Below, in pieces: positions 23,242 to 32,540 of a DNA stretch of 64,000 nucleotides (position 1 is its first letter; every line of letters starts with the position of its first letter). The stretch is from Haemophilus paracuniculus (GTDB lineage: Bacteria; Pseudomonadota; Gammaproteobacteria; Enterobacterales; Pasteurellaceae): positions 1 through 64,000 of the forward strand of contig NZ_MUYA01000013.1 of the NCBI RefSeq assembly GCF_002015115.1, given 5' to 3'. Made by a program: the position numbers and the translations under genes. The notes under the pieces were generated by a model that did not search any database, was not told where the DNA came from, and saw nothing but the letters and a program-made list of their open reading frames with translations.

Positions 23242-24882
23242 TTAGCTATTTGGTCGGATCAGTCGGCTCGCTTGTTGCCAGAATTTTGCCAGCATCGTAC
23301 CGCTTGCATCACGCTCTTGCCCCTGCTCAATATTCTGATGAATCAAATCAAACAGAGCAGGCTTATCGCTCTGTTCCTCTGGATAAAATGGTGTGTTGAG
23401 CAGTAATTCTGTCGCCTCAAACACATCGCTGATCGCCCAAATACTAAATTGCCCTTGCTTAACCGCCTCAACCAATTCCGATTTTAGGCTCAAATGTGCA
23501 ATGCACGCCTGCGGAATCAGTACGCCCTGCTTGCCCGTTAGCCCGCGAGCTTGGCAGAGATTGAAAAAGCCCTCGATTTTTTGGTTCACTCCACCCACAC
23601 TCAACACGTTGCCAAATTGGTCAATCGCCCCTGTTACAGCAATGCCCTGCGGTAACGGCAATTTTGCCAAGGCACTCACCAGCACGCAGAAAATCGCCAA
23701 TGAGGAACTGTCGCCATCAATGTCGCCGTAGGATTGCTCAAAGGCAACGGTGGCGGAAAAGGGCAGTTGGGTTGGAAATTCCAACAAATCAGCCAAACAG
23801 GATTGGGCGAGCAAAATCCCTTTGGAATGTAAATTGCCGCCCAATTCCACTTTTCGCTCAATATCGACAATTTCGCCATCACCATATTGCACGTTGCAGC
23901 TAATACGTAGCGGTTCACCGAAAGCGTAAGGCACGCCGTCAAATTCCACCACCGATAAGCCGTTAATTTGCCCGATTTCTTCTTCATCGGTTTCAATATA
24001 AATTTGCTGTTTGAGCATATCTTGCAAATTAAATTGATTTAATTTTGCCGATTGATTTTCTAAATAAGCAAAATAACTAGAAATCACATTGCAAGCGGTA
24101 GGATTTTTTAAAATTTCTTGTATGCCAATTAAATGTTTGCGTAATAATGTCGGGCAAATTGAAATCAAATCTTGCCGTTCACTTTCACGAATATAGGCTT
24201 GCAAAAATTGAGAGAGATCCTTTTTATCAAAGGTTTTATTGATCCATTTATTTGCCGACGTTTGAAGATAATTGATCCATTGTTGGATATTCTCTTGATC
24301 TAAGGTTAAATAAGTATCAACTTCCGTATATTGTCCAAATTGATAGAGAGTATCATCATAATTAAATAAAGTCGCAATTTCATCTCGACTACCTAATAAA
24401 ATTAGCTTAAATTGGCTTTTTATTGGTGCTAAAATTTGCGGAATTGGATTGGCACAATAAGGCTGATATTCGCCAAATAATAAGGCTTGTTTTAATTTAT
24501 CCCAAAGAGAAATATCTGCCAAAAGCGAATTGATACTTAAAATTAAAACTTTTTGATCCGCTTGTTGAACAATGCCCTCAATGGTTTCAATTCTATTTTG
24601 TTCAGGAATAAAAATCGTCTGCCCAAATAATGAGGCTTTGTTATATTCTGTTTTTAAAAGGGTAGGATTTTGAAGCTGATTAAAATAAGCCTCAATTTCA
24701 TTCAAATATTCAGGTAAAATCTCACTTTTAACAATCAGTAACGAGCCAAACGGGGCATTTTGAATTTGTTGGAATGCCTGCTTACAAGCGGTTTGAAAAT
24801 CAAAAAAATCAACCTGTTGATATGCTTCTGAAAATGAATAATTAGCCGAAAGTTGTTGCCAGCGAAGTGGGGATAAATTCAC
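23242..24882 (-). CDS. Lon-like protease (LonB/YcbZ family)
   Basis: 546 residues starting at a GTG (24882) after GAGGAAATTTT. The C-terminal third is an S16 Lon protease domain with the Ser-Lys dyad: serine in GDIDGDSSSLA (near residue 392) and lysine in GGVNQKIEGFF (near residue 433). The N-terminal part resembles a diverged AAA+ region but I see no Walker A motif (the place reads SLLIVKSEILP), so ATP use is doubtful. Homologous to E. coli YcbZ, found in the same place between fabA and matP. Cytosolic; substrate unknown. Confidence 0.88.
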   Translation of the reverse strand: MNLSPLRWQQLSANYSFSEAYQQVDFFDFQTACKQAFQQIQNAPFGSLLIVKSEILPEYLNEIEAYFNQLQNPTLLKTEYNKASLFGQTIFIPEQNRIETIEGIVQQADQKVLILSINSLLADISLWDKLKQALLFGEYQPYCANPIPQILAPIKSQFKLILLGSRDEIATLFNYDDTLYQFGQYTEVDTYLTLDQENIQQWINYLQTSANKWINKTFDKKDLSQFLQAYIRESERQDLISICPTLLRKHLIGIQEILKNPTACNVISSYFAYLENQSAKLNQFNLQDMLKQQIYIETDEEEIGQINGLSVVEFDGVPYAFGEPLRISCNVQYGDGEIVDIERKVELGGNLHSKGILLAQSCLADLLEFPTQLPFSATVAFEQSYGDIDGDSSSLAIFCVLVSALAKLPLPQGIAVTGAIDQFGNVLSVGGVNQKIEGFFNLCQARGLTGKQGVLIPQACIAHLSLKSELVEAVKQGQFSIWAISDVFEATELLLNTPFYPEEQSDKPALFDLIHQNIEQGQERDASGTMLAKFWQQASRLIRPNS

Positions 24883-24957
24883 AAAATTTCCTCAAATAAA
24901 AATTTGATTTATTATAACGTGATTTCCGCTATACTGCTTAAAAATTATGGAGGATAA

Positions 24958-25404
24958 ATGCGATACCAAAAATTAGATATTCAAGAAGCCACTTGGAAAT
25001 GGAAATATCTGCTAAAAAAACATCGTGAGGGCGAGAATATTACCAAACACACGGAACAAAGTTTAATTGATTTAAAAATTCAACTACTTGCGACCTTACA
25101 AAATTCGCCCGAAGAAATTGAGCAATGGATTAAGTCAGAAATGACCCCAGAACAAAAAAAGAAAATGCGTCAATCAATTCGAGCGAGACGCAAACGCTTT
25201 TTTAATGCGGAAAAACAATCTACCAAAAAGAAATCCATTGATTTGGAATATGCCAGTTGGTTACGTTTATCGAAATATTCTAAAAATCTGAATTTGACTT
25301 TATCGGAAACGATTAACTATTTAGTTGATGAAATTGAGAAAAAGCAACTTTATCTTGATCAAGTCGCAAAAATGAAATCAAGTTTGAAAGATTTATTAAA
25401 GTAA
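24958..25404 (+). CDS. matP: Macrodomain Ter protein MatP
   Basis: 148 residues, start MRYQKLDIQEATWKWKYLLK after GGAGGATAA. The N-terminal four-helix bundle and the C-terminal ribbon-helix-helix (KKSIDLEYASWLRLSKYSKN) plus coiled coil are those of MatP, which binds matS sites and organises the replication-terminus region. Gene order lonB-matP-ompA is as in E. coli. By analogy the window may lie in or near the Ter macrodomain, although matP position alone does not prove this. A bidirectional terminator separates it from convergent ompA. Confidence 0.93.
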   Translation: MRYQKLDIQEATWKWKYLLKKHREGENITKHTEQSLIDLKIQLLATLQNSPEEIEQWIKSEMTPEQKKKMRQSIRARRKRFFNAEKQSTKKKSIDLEYASWLRLSKYSKNLNLTLSETINYLVDEIEKKQLYLDQVAKMKSSLKDLLK

Positions 25405-25445
25405 GCGGTACGTTTTTTAAAAATTTTACTTTTGTACCAAATAAT

Positions 25446-25473
25446 AAAGCCCACCGAAGTGGGCTTTATTTTT
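25446..25473. terminator. Bidirectional terminator between matP and ompA
   Basis: AAAGCCCAC cgaa GTGGGCTTT followed by ATTTTTA on the plus strand; on the minus strand it is followed by ATTATTTGG. Confidence 0.85.
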
Positions 25474-25494
25474 AGTTCCTAACGGAAATTTCTA

Positions 25495-26580
25495 TTACAT
25501 AGAAACTTCTTTTGAACCTTGTACTTGAACTTCAACACGACGGTCTGGTGCTAAGCAAGCGATAAGTGCTTTACGACCTTTAACTGCATCACAAGTGTTG
25601 CCAGTTACTGGGTTAGCTTTACCGTAACCTACTGCTGTGATGTTAGCTGGGTTCACACCTTTTGAAACCATATAGTTAGCAACGGTCTCAGCACGACGTT
25701 GTGAAAGTTTTAAGTTTGGTGCATCTTTACCGATACGGTCTGTGTAACCGTTAACTTGGATAGCTGGGTTAGCTAAACCTAAGTTGTTGATTTCGGTGTG
25801 AGCTGCATCTAATGCTTGTGCCGCAGCTGGTTTTAAGTTTGATTTACCAAATGCGAATAATACGTCTGAGCTGAATGCGAAGTTTTTAGTTACAACTTCT
25901 GGCTCAGCTACTGGTGCAGCAGTTTGACCGAAACGGTATGTTAAACCAGCGCTTACAGAGCTGATGTCAGGACGGTAGTCTTTAGCACCCATTTTTGCTA
26001 ATACTGGAGCACCTGCTTTACCTGCGTTGTTTAACCATTGGTATTCAACACGAGCACCTAAGTTATCAGTAAGAGCGTACTCAACACCCGCACCTAACAA
26101 TAATGAAGTTTGGAAACGGTGATCTTTTGTACGATCTTTCTTAGCTACTGAGTTTTGAACATAGTAGTCGTTACGAACTAATGCGATACCTACTTTACCG
26201 TAAGTGTCTAAACCAGCGATGATTGGGTAGTTCGCTTTTAATGCGATGTTAGCACCGTGTGCAACGTGTTTGAATACACGTTTGTCGGTGTTAGAACCTG
26301 CGAATTTAGCTGTACCACGTACACGACCGTAGTAGTCGTAACCTGCTTCAACTGCTAAGTTGTTAGTTACTTGGTAACCACCAAAAACACCGTAAGTTAC
26401 AGAGTTTTTGTTGATACCGAATTTACCACCTTTTTTAGCATCTAATTGCTCGATGCCATCGTGGAATGATGCCCAACCTGCTTTCGCACCCACGTAAGTG
26501 GTGTTTGCTTGTGGTGCAGCTTGTGCAACAGAAGCTAATGCTAAACCTGATACTGCTAATGCAATTACTGATTTTTTCAT
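25495..26580 (-). CDS. ompA: Outer-membrane protein OmpA (P5-like)
   Basis: 361 residues. Signal peptide MKKSVIALAVSGLALASVAQA, an eight-stranded beta-barrel (about 22-210), a short A/P-rich linker (TAAPVAEPEVV) and a C-terminal OmpA peptidoglycan-binding domain with VNGYTDRIGKDAPNLKLSQR and RAETVANYMVSKG. It anchors the outer membrane to peptidoglycan and exposes variable loops. The restricted codon choice and the strong ribosome site (AAAAGGATCACTCAG) fit very high expression. In E. coli ompA is likewise next to matP. Confidence 0.97.
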   Translation of the reverse strand: MKKSVIALAVSGLALASVAQAAPQANTTYVGAKAGWASFHDGIEQLDAKKGGKFGINKNSVTYGVFGGYQVTNNLAVEAGYDYYGRVRGTAKFAGSNTDKRVFKHVAHGANIALKANYPIIAGLDTYGKVGIALVRNDYYVQNSVAKKDRTKDHRFQTSLLLGAGVEYALTDNLGARVEYQWLNNAGKAGAPVLAKMGAKDYRPDISSVSAGLTYRFGQTAAPVAEPEVVTKNFAFSSDVLFAFGKSNLKPAAAQALDAAHTEINNLGLANPAIQVNGYTDRIGKDAPNLKLSQRRAETVANYMVSKGVNPANITAVGYGKANPVTGNTCDAVKGRKALIACLAPDRRVEVQVQGSKEVSM

Positions 26581-26950
26581 CTGAGTGATCCTTTTAGTTT
26601 GATCGAAAAAAAGTTAAAGTTGCTTCATCTCTTTTGATAGAGAAGAAAGAAGTCAATTTTAAGCCACAAAAAAATTTCAAAAAAGTTGAACTTTCCTAAA
26701 CTTTTATTGTATTAGCTTGTAACGTATTCTTGTTCTCTGGTTCGACAAGCAAGAATGGTGCTTATTATGCGAATTTATTTTGTAAAATCAAGCCCAAATT
26801 CACAGAAAAGTGTAAGTTTTTGTATAATTTAGTATATTTATTGAACAAAACACTGTCTTTTTCAGCATTTTTATCCTTTTTTGCATTTTCTCTTTTCTTC
26901 TTCGCAAATGTTGATAATATCAACACACTTCCATCTTAGAGAAAATAAAA
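26581..26950. other. AT-rich region between ompA and ydiJ
   Basis: 370 bases between divergent genes. It must hold the ompA leader and promoter and the ydiJ promoter. The long AT-rich leader next to ompA fits an abundant stable message. I see no gene, repeat or strong terminator here; the short open frame near 26730-26939 has no coding character. Confidence 0.5.
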
Positions 26951-29900
26951 ATGCTTCCACAACTCTCGCAAACACCTCTACTTAACCCAACCGTTGCCGA
27001 CTTTTTACAGGCGTTACGCACTCAACATTTTGAGGGTGATATCGCTTCTTCCTATGCGGATCGGCTTTCCCTCGCCACCGATAACAGCGTTTATCAGCAA
27101 CTACCGCAGGCGATTTTATTTCCGAAATCGGTCGCTGATGTGGTGATTATCACTCGCCTCGCCCAGCAGTCGCCCTATCAATCCCTCACCTTTACCCCGC
27201 GGGGCGGTGGCACAGGCACGAACGGGCAATCCCTCAACCACAATATCATTGTCGATCTCTCTCGCCACCTAAACCAAATTTTAGAACTCAATATAGAAGA
27301 ACGCTGGGTGCGGGTGCAGGCGGGCGTGGTCAAGGATCAGCTCAATCAATATCTCAAACCGCACGGGCTGTTTTTCTCGCCCGATCTTTCCACCAGCAAC
27401 CGTGCCACCCTCGGCGGTATGATTAACACGGACGCCTCGGGGCAAGGTTCGCTCAAATATGGCAAAACGTCGGATCACGTTTTGGGCGTGAAAGCGGTGC
27501 TAATGAATGGCGAAGTGTTGGACACACAAGCGGTCGGTTGTGCCGAATTTTCTGCCAATTTGGATCGGCTCAACCTCTCGCCCTTTGCCAAACAGCTTCA
27601 TCAAACCCTGTTTGAACGCTGCCAAACCATTCGCCCAACCGTGCTTGCCGAGTTGCCGCAACTCAACCGCTTTCTGACGGGCTACGATCTCAAAAATGTG
27701 TTTAATAATGATGAAAGCGAATTTAACCTCACTCGCCTTTTGACGGGATCGGAAGGCTCGCTCGCCTTTATTTGCGAGGCGAAACTCAATCTGTTGCCGA
27801 TTCCGCAGTGTCGCACCCTGATCAATATCAAATACAATTCTTTTGATGCTGCCCTGCGAGCTGCCCCGTTGATGTTGCAAGCCAAGGCTCTCTCGGTGGA
27901 AACGGTGGATTCGGCGGTGCTAAACCTCGCCAAGCAAGATATTATTTGGCACTCGGTGTCTGATTTATTGCAGGAAGATCCCGACAATCCGATTTTAGGG
28001 ATTAACATTGTCGAATATGCCTCAAACGATGCGGAATTGAACGCTCAGCAGGTCGCGGCTCTTTGTGCAATGCTAGACGAAAAAATCCAAGACCCAACAA
28101 GCGGTCTGATCGGCTATCAAATTTGCAATGATCTCGCTTCGATTGAAAAAATCTATGCAATGCGGAAAAAAGCGGTGGGGCTACTCGGCAACGCCAAAGG
28201 CTGGGCGAAGCCAATTCCGTTCGTGGAAGACACTTGCGTGCCACCCGAAAACCTCGCCGATTACATCAGCGAGTTCCGCCAACTGCTAGACGATCACGGC
28301 TTGAAATATGGAATGTTCGGACACGTTGATGCAGGGGTGCTACACGTCCGCCCTGCGTTGGATTTGTGCGACCGCGAGCAGGTCAAAACCTTTAAAGCCA
28401 TTTCCGATCAGGTGGTGGAACTCACGGCAAAATATGGCGGTTTGATTTGGGGCGAACACGGCAAGGGAATGCGGTCGGGCTACGGCGAACGCTTTTTCGG
28501 CGAAACCTTGTGGCGAGAGCTTCGCTACATCAAGCAACTGTTCGATCCGCAAAATCGGCTCAACCCGGGCAAAATCTGCACCCCGTTGGACGATCCAAAC
28601 GCTCAACTCTACCCAATTGATTCGACGATGCGAGCCGATTTCGATCGCCAAATTCCGCTGGTAGTGCGAGACGAATTTAAAGGGGCAATGAGCTGTAACG
28701 GCAACGGTTTATGCTTTAATTTCGACGTGCATAGTGCGATGTGTCCGTCAATGAAAGTGAGCGGCAACCGCCTATTTTCCCCGAAAGGGCGAGCGACCTT
28801 GATCCGTGAATGGCTACGCCTGCTGGCGGAACAGAATGTGTCGCCTGAGGATTTGCTGTTTAAAAATGAACGAAAATCGCTGAAATTAACGGATTTTGTG
28901 GCGAAAATCCGCCATTCAGTGGCGAAAAAGCGAGAATATGATTTTTCCCACGAAGTGAAAGCGGCAATGGACACCTGCCTTGCGTGCAAAGCCTGTGCCA
29001 GCCAATGCCCGATTAAAATTGACGTGCCGACTTTCCGTGCCCAATTCAACGCCCTCTATCATCAACGTTATCTACGACCGCTGAAAGATTATGTGGTGTC
29101 GAACTTGGAATTTGTCGCCCCAATCCTCGCCAAAGCCCCACGCTTTTTCAACTTTTTCAGTGCGAACCCAATCGCCGAAAAAGTGGCTCAACGCACGATT
29201 GGAATGACCGATCTGCCTGCCCTTTCCGTGCCGAATTTACAGCAACAATTAGTCGAAATCGGCTATCAGGGCGAAAGCCTTGAAAGCCTCGAACAACGCT
29301 TTGCAAGCGGTCAGTTCTGCGAAGAATTTGGCAAAATGGTGTTCATCGTGCAAGATCCCTTCACCTCATTTTATGATGCGAAAGTAGTCGCCGACTTCGT
29401 GCAACTCTGCCAAAAATTGGGCTTCAAACCGATTGTGTTGCCATTCAAACCGAGCGGCAAAGCCCAACATATCAAAGGCTTTTTGCACCCTTTCGCCAAA
29501 ACAGCCCAACATCAAGCGGATTTCCTCAACCGTGTCGCCCAACTCGGCGTGCCATTGGTGGGGGTCGATCCCGCCCTCGTGTTGCTCTATCGAGACGAAT
29601 ACGCCCACATTTTGCAACAAAAACGGGGGGATTTTGTGGTGCAACTCGCCCACGAATGGCTACTCGCCCAAATTGAAGCGGGCAAATTAGCGGATTATCG
29701 AAATTCGCCAGAATCCCACCCCTTGCAAGGCGAGGCGTGGCACTTATTCGCCCACTGCACCGAAAGCACCGCCCTGCCGAACAGCGGCAAAGCGTGGCAA
29801 ACCATTTTCGCCCACTTCGGCGAACGGCTGACCAGCGAAAACATCGGCTGCTGCGGAATGGCTGGCACATTCGGACACGAAACCCAGCACATCGAAATGT

Positions 29901-30058
29901 CGAAAGCAATCTACGCCCAATCGTGGCAAGTCAAACTCGCCGACAAACCACTCGACCGCTGCCTCGCCACGGGCTATTCCTGCCGCAGCCAAGTCAAACG
30001 AATGGCACACCAGCCCCTCAAACACCCCGTGCAAGTGATTTTGCAGTGCCTTAACTAA
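26951..30058 (+). CDS. ydiJ: FAD-linked oxidase with iron-sulfur domain, YdiJ (D-2-hydroxyglutarate dehydrogenase type)
   Basis: 1035 residues, full length for YdiJ. The N-terminal half is an FAD_binding_4/vanillyl-alcohol-oxidase-type domain (TPRGGGTGTNGQS; STSNRATLGGMINTDASGQG). It is followed by a ferredoxin-like [4Fe-4S] region (CLACKACASQCPIK) and a CCG domain (IGCCGMAGTFGHETQH). It oxidises a D-2-hydroxy acid, D-2-hydroxyglutarate in E. coli, and passes electrons to the membrane quinone pool. In E. coli ydiJ is followed directly by ydiI/menI; here the same order holds but about 840 bases with a broken toxin gene lie between them. Confidence 0.93.
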   Translation: MLPQLSQTPLLNPTVADFLQALRTQHFEGDIASSYADRLSLATDNSVYQQLPQAILFPKSVADVVIITRLAQQSPYQSLTFTPRGGGTGTNGQSLNHNIIVDLSRHLNQILELNIEERWVRVQAGVVKDQLNQYLKPHGLFFSPDLSTSNRATLGGMINTDASGQGSLKYGKTSDHVLGVKAVLMNGEVLDTQAVGCAEFSANLDRLNLSPFAKQLHQTLFERCQTIRPTVLAELPQLNRFLTGYDLKNVFNNDESEFNLTRLLTGSEGSLAFICEAKLNLLPIPQCRTLINIKYNSFDAALRAAPLMLQAKALSVETVDSAVLNLAKQDIIWHSVSDLLQEDPDNPILGINIVEYASNDAELNAQQVAALCAMLDEKIQDPTSGLIGYQICNDLASIEKIYAMRKKAVGLLGNAKGWAKPIPFVEDTCVPPENLADYISEFRQLLDDHGLKYGMFGHVDAGVLHVRPALDLCDREQVKTFKAISDQVVELTAKYGGLIWGEHGKGMRSGYGERFFGETLWRELRYIKQLFDPQNRLNPGKICTPLDDPNAQLYPIDSTMRADFDRQIPLVVRDEFKGAMSCNGNGLCFNFDVHSAMCPSMKVSGNRLFSPKGRATLIREWLRLLAEQNVSPEDLLFKNERKSLKLTDFVAKIRHSVAKKREYDFSHEVKAAMDTCLACKACASQCPIKIDVPTFRAQFNALYHQRYLRPLKDYVVSNLEFVAPILAKAPRFFNFFSANPIAEKVAQRTIGMTDLPALSVPNLQQQLVEIGYQGESLESLEQRFASGQFCEEFGKMVFIVQDPFTSFYDAKVVADFVQLCQKLGFKPIVLPFKPSGKAQHIKGFLHPFAKTAQHQADFLNRVAQLGVPLVGVDPALVLLYRDEYAHILQQKRGDFVVQLAHEWLLAQIEAGKLADYRNSPESHPLQGEAWHLFAHCTESTALPNSGKAWQTIFAHFGERLTSENIGCCGMAGTFGHETQHIEMSKAIYAQSWQVKLADKPLDRCLATGYSCRSQVKRMAHQPLKHPVQVILQCLN

Positions 30059-30122
30059 TAACAAGCGGTACGATTTCGGGAAATTTCTGAATCGTACCGC
30101 TTGCTACTAAGCGATAAAAACG

Positions 30123-30150
30123 AAAAGGGTATCATTTCTGATACCCTTTT
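30123..30150. terminator. Bidirectional terminator after ydiJ
   Basis: Perfect 12-bp stem AAAAGGGTATCA tttc TGATACCCTTTT. It follows an inverted uptake-sequence pair (about 30061-30106) and lies between convergent ydiJ and the toxin remnant. Confidence 0.8.
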
Positions 30151-30154
30151 ACTT

Positions 30155-30194
30155 GCGGTCTAAGCCGAAAAAAACATAAGCGGTCTAAGCCGAA
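30155..30194. repeat. 15-bp direct repeat
   Basis: GCGGTCTAAGCCGAA occurs exactly at 30155-30169 and 30180-30194 (period 25), at the edge of the inserted toxin region. Possible insertion scar or short tandem duplication; no transposon is visible. Confidence 0.7.
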
Positions 30195-30216
30195 CGTGTT
30201 CATTATATAGCCACAA

Positions 30217-30686
30217 CTAACGATTTTCAAGCTGTTTAATTTTTTTCTCATACTCATCAATAATACGTTTACCGCTTACCGAAACCAAAATCGCCTTTTG
30301 AATTTCAGTAACAATTTCACTCGGTAAGCGGACATCCACTCGCTTACCGTTATTCAAAATGTTAAACAATCTCTCAACACTGACACAACAGGTATGTTCC
30401 GTTTTACCCAACGTTCACGCACATCGTAAAAATAGGTTTCTGGAATCAAATCAGGCGATAAATAAACGTGAAAAGTTGCTAACCGCCCATATCCTTTGGT
30501 CGAGGAAATCGGGGCGACAATCGCACTTTTTCCGTCAATATCGCCATTCAAAACAACAACCATTCTACGCTTTCTCATTTCAGGCTCTAAATTTCTATCA
30601 TAGTCAGATTTTCCATCAATTTCTTGCCATCGCCCAAAATCACATTCCAGTATTTCACCGACTTTGGGGCGATACTTAATCGCCAT
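30217..30686 (-). pseudogene. PemK/MazF-like toxin gene, frameshifted
   Basis: The frame from the ATG at 30686 reads MAIKYRPKVGEILECDFGRW, then EMRKRRMVVVLNGDIDGKSA, IVAPISSTK and FYDVRERWVK, a pattern I associate with the larger PemK/MazF RNase toxins. It then goes off frame and stops at 30354. The expected continuation lies in the -1 frame: TEHTCCVSVERLFNILNNGK to KQLENR at 30217. One extra A in the AAAA tract at 30402-30405 would join them as WVKTEHTCCVSVERL in a 156-residue protein. No antitoxin gene is adjacent. A CRP-S-like element lies about 105 bases upstream and a possible TACAAT -10 lies between. Real inactivation or a base-calling error are both possible. Confidence 0.65.
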
Positions 30687-30790
30687 TTTACCCCCTCAAT
30701 TCTGCACTCTCTAAATGGCACAAAATGCTTATTGCATTAACCATAAAAATGCAAACGATTGTACGCCAAACCCCATTGAGAATTAAGCAC

Positions 30791-30825
30791 CAAAAATCCA
30801 TTTGTCGATCCACATCACAAAAATA
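30791..30825 (-). promoter_or_regulatory. Second CRP-S-like element
   Basis: Minus strand core TTTTTGTGATGTGGATCGAC, 31 of 35 bases identical to the element in front of comNOPQ and in the same orientation relative to a downstream minus-strand gene. It lies between the toxin remnant and menI. Confidence 0.55.
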
Positions 30826-30898
30826 GCTAAAACCGAAAGACAAAGCCGTTCAACCGCTCTACAATAACACCATTTTTGACCTTTTGATGATGAACATA

Positions 30899-31318
30899 AT
30901 GTGGCACAAAAATTTAACCCTTGCCGAACTCAATGAATTTTGCCAGCACTCGGCAGTGGCACATTTGGGGATTGAATTTACCCAAATTGGGGATAACTAT
31001 TTAGAAGCGACCGTGCCTGTGGATAACCGCACCACTCAACCCTTTGGGCTGTTGCACGGCGGTATTTCGGCGACGCTAGCAGAAACCCTCGGCTCGGCAG
31101 CGGCATTTTTAAGTTGCGAGGGCGAGCAAATTCCCGTCGGGATTGAGCTAAATATCAGCCACATTAAAGCAATCAAACAAGGTTTCGCCACCGCCAGAGC
31201 GACCCCCTTGCATTTGGGGCGAGATCAACAACTTTGGCAGATTGAACAACGTAATCCACAAGGCGATCTCTGTGCCATTTCGCGTTTGACGGTGCGGCTG
31301 ATCACACCAAAATCTTAA
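30899..31318 (+). CDS. menI: Hot-dog thioesterase (MenI/YdiI-like)
   Basis: 139 residues from the ATG at 30899; ATGs at 30887 and 30890 are alternatives, and none has a strong ribosome site. MWHKNLTLAELNEF aligns with the E. coli MIWK... start. The PaaI/YdiI thioesterase signature is TTQPFGLLHGGISATLAETL, with the catalytic glutamate in LAETLGSAA. It hydrolyses acyl-CoAs such as 1,4-dihydroxy-2-naphthoyl-CoA in menaquinone synthesis, which is relevant to fumarate respiration in this organism. The partner ydiJ precedes it, as in E. coli. Confidence 0.85.
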   Translation: MWHKNLTLAELNEFCQHSAVAHLGIEFTQIGDNYLEATVPVDNRTTQPFGLLHGGISATLAETLGSAAAFLSCEGEQIPVGIELNISHIKAIKQGFATARATPLHLGRDQQLWQIEQRNPQGDLCAISRLTVRLITPKS

Positions 31319-31360
31319 ACAAGCGGTCAGATTTCCGCTTTTTTTACACAAGGATAGACA

Positions 31361-32320
31361 ATGAAAACCAACAAAATCGGCGTGCTACTCGCCAACCTCG
31401 GCACCCCTGACGAGCCAACCACCCCAGCGGTTAAACGTTATCTTCGCCAGTTTTTGAGCGATCATCGTGTCATCGATCTGCCCAAATGGAAATGGCAATT
31501 TATCCTCAATTTTATGGTGTTGCCGAAACGTTCGCCGAAAGTGGCAAATCTCTACCAATCGATTTGGACGAAAGAGGGATCGCCGCTACTCGCCATTTCT
31601 CGCCAGCAACAACAAGCTGTGCAAGCCTATTTTTCTGAGAAAAATCAAGAGGTTATCGTTGAGTTGGGAATGAGCTACGGCAACCCGAGCGTAGAAAGTG
31701 CGGTGGATCGTTTAATTTCGCAAGGTGTGGATAAAATTATCGTACTACCTCTTTATCCACAATATAGTAGCACCACCACTGCCTCGATTTTTGACGCTTT
31801 CGCCCGTGGCTTGAAATATCAAAAACGGTTAGTACCCTTTGAATTTATCCACAACTATTACGATAATCCTTTATATATCAAAGCGTTAGCGAACAGCGTT
31901 AAACTGGCGGATGATGAATTACTGCTCTTTTCATTCCACGGCATTCCAAAACGCTACGAAACCGAGGGGGATTTCTACGCCGACCACTGCCGAGAAACCG
32001 CTCGCCTTGTGGCACAACAGCTCGGCTTGCGTGAGGAACAGTGGTTAGTGAGTTTCCAATCTCGCTTTGGCGATGAAGAATGGTTGCAGCCTTACACGGA
32101 CGAAACCCTTGAAAACTTCCCACAAAAAGGCGTGAAAAAAGTGGCGGTGATTTGCCCTGGTTTCGCCGCAGATTGCTTGGAAACCATTGAGGAAATCGCC
32201 AAAGAAAACCGTGAAAACTTTGAAAACGCAGAGGGCGAAAGCTACCGCTATATCCCTGCCCTCAACGCCAACCCCGACCATATTCAAGCGTTGGTGGCGT
32301 TGATTGAGGAACGGATTTAG
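31361..32320 (+). CDS. hemH: Ferrochelatase HemH
   Basis: 319 residues, normal length. Start MKTNKIGVLLANLGTPDEPT; signature LYPQYSSTTTASIFDAF; catalytic histidine in LLFSFHGIPKRY; C-terminal VAVICPGFAADCLETIEEI with the active-site glutamate. It inserts Fe2+ into protoporphyrin IX, the last step of heme synthesis, at the inner face of the membrane. The reading frame is complete, so this organism can probably make heme from protoporphyrin, though other heme genes are not in view. A hairpin repeat follows it. Confidence 0.95.
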   Translation: MKTNKIGVLLANLGTPDEPTTPAVKRYLRQFLSDHRVIDLPKWKWQFILNFMVLPKRSPKVANLYQSIWTKEGSPLLAISRQQQQAVQAYFSEKNQEVIVELGMSYGNPSVESAVDRLISQGVDKIIVLPLYPQYSSTTTASIFDAFARGLKYQKRLVPFEFIHNYYDNPLYIKALANSVKLADDELLLFSFHGIPKRYETEGDFYADHCRETARLVAQQLGLREEQWLVSFQSRFGDEEWLQPYTDETLENFPQKGVKKVAVICPGFAADCLETIEEIAKENRENFENAEGESYRYIPALNANPDHIQALVALIEERI

Positions 32321-32326
32321 CTTTGC

Positions 32327-32497
32327 AAGGAGAGGAAATTTTACCCTCTCCCTCCGAAAATCCTACGGATTTTCTCCTCCCTCTCCCGCAAGCGGGCGAG
32401 GGGATTTGTTCGGAAAATTTAATGCTAATTTCCTCTCTCCCATTTATGGGAGAGAGACAGCAAAAATACGTTCAGTATTTTTGCAGAGAGAGGGCTA
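32327..32497. repeat. Intergenic hairpin-rich repeat, family A copy 2
   Basis: Same architecture as 6519-6696. Module one: ACCCTCTCCCTCC, hairpin GAAAATCC tac GGATTTTC, then CCCTCTCCCGCAAGCGGGCG. Module two: CTCTCCCATTTATGGGAGAG, AGAC, hairpin GCAAAAATAC gttca GTATTTTTGC, AGAGAGAGGG. The shells match copy 1 closely while the hairpin arms differ in sequence but still pair. Confidence 0.65.
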
Positions 32498-32540
32498 TCT
32501 ATCCTTGATCCCAAAAGAGGAACAGAAAAGAGGAACAACA

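Noticed and set aside
29366..30064. Long open frames opposite ydiJ
   Set aside because: No ribosome sites and no recognisable motifs; ydiJ frame 26951-30058 carries all conserved residues.
30217..30411. Separate small antitoxin-like gene downstream of the toxin frame
   Set aside because: It lacks its own ribosome site, and its VSVERL start fits the C-terminal part of the same toxin after a one-base frameshift.
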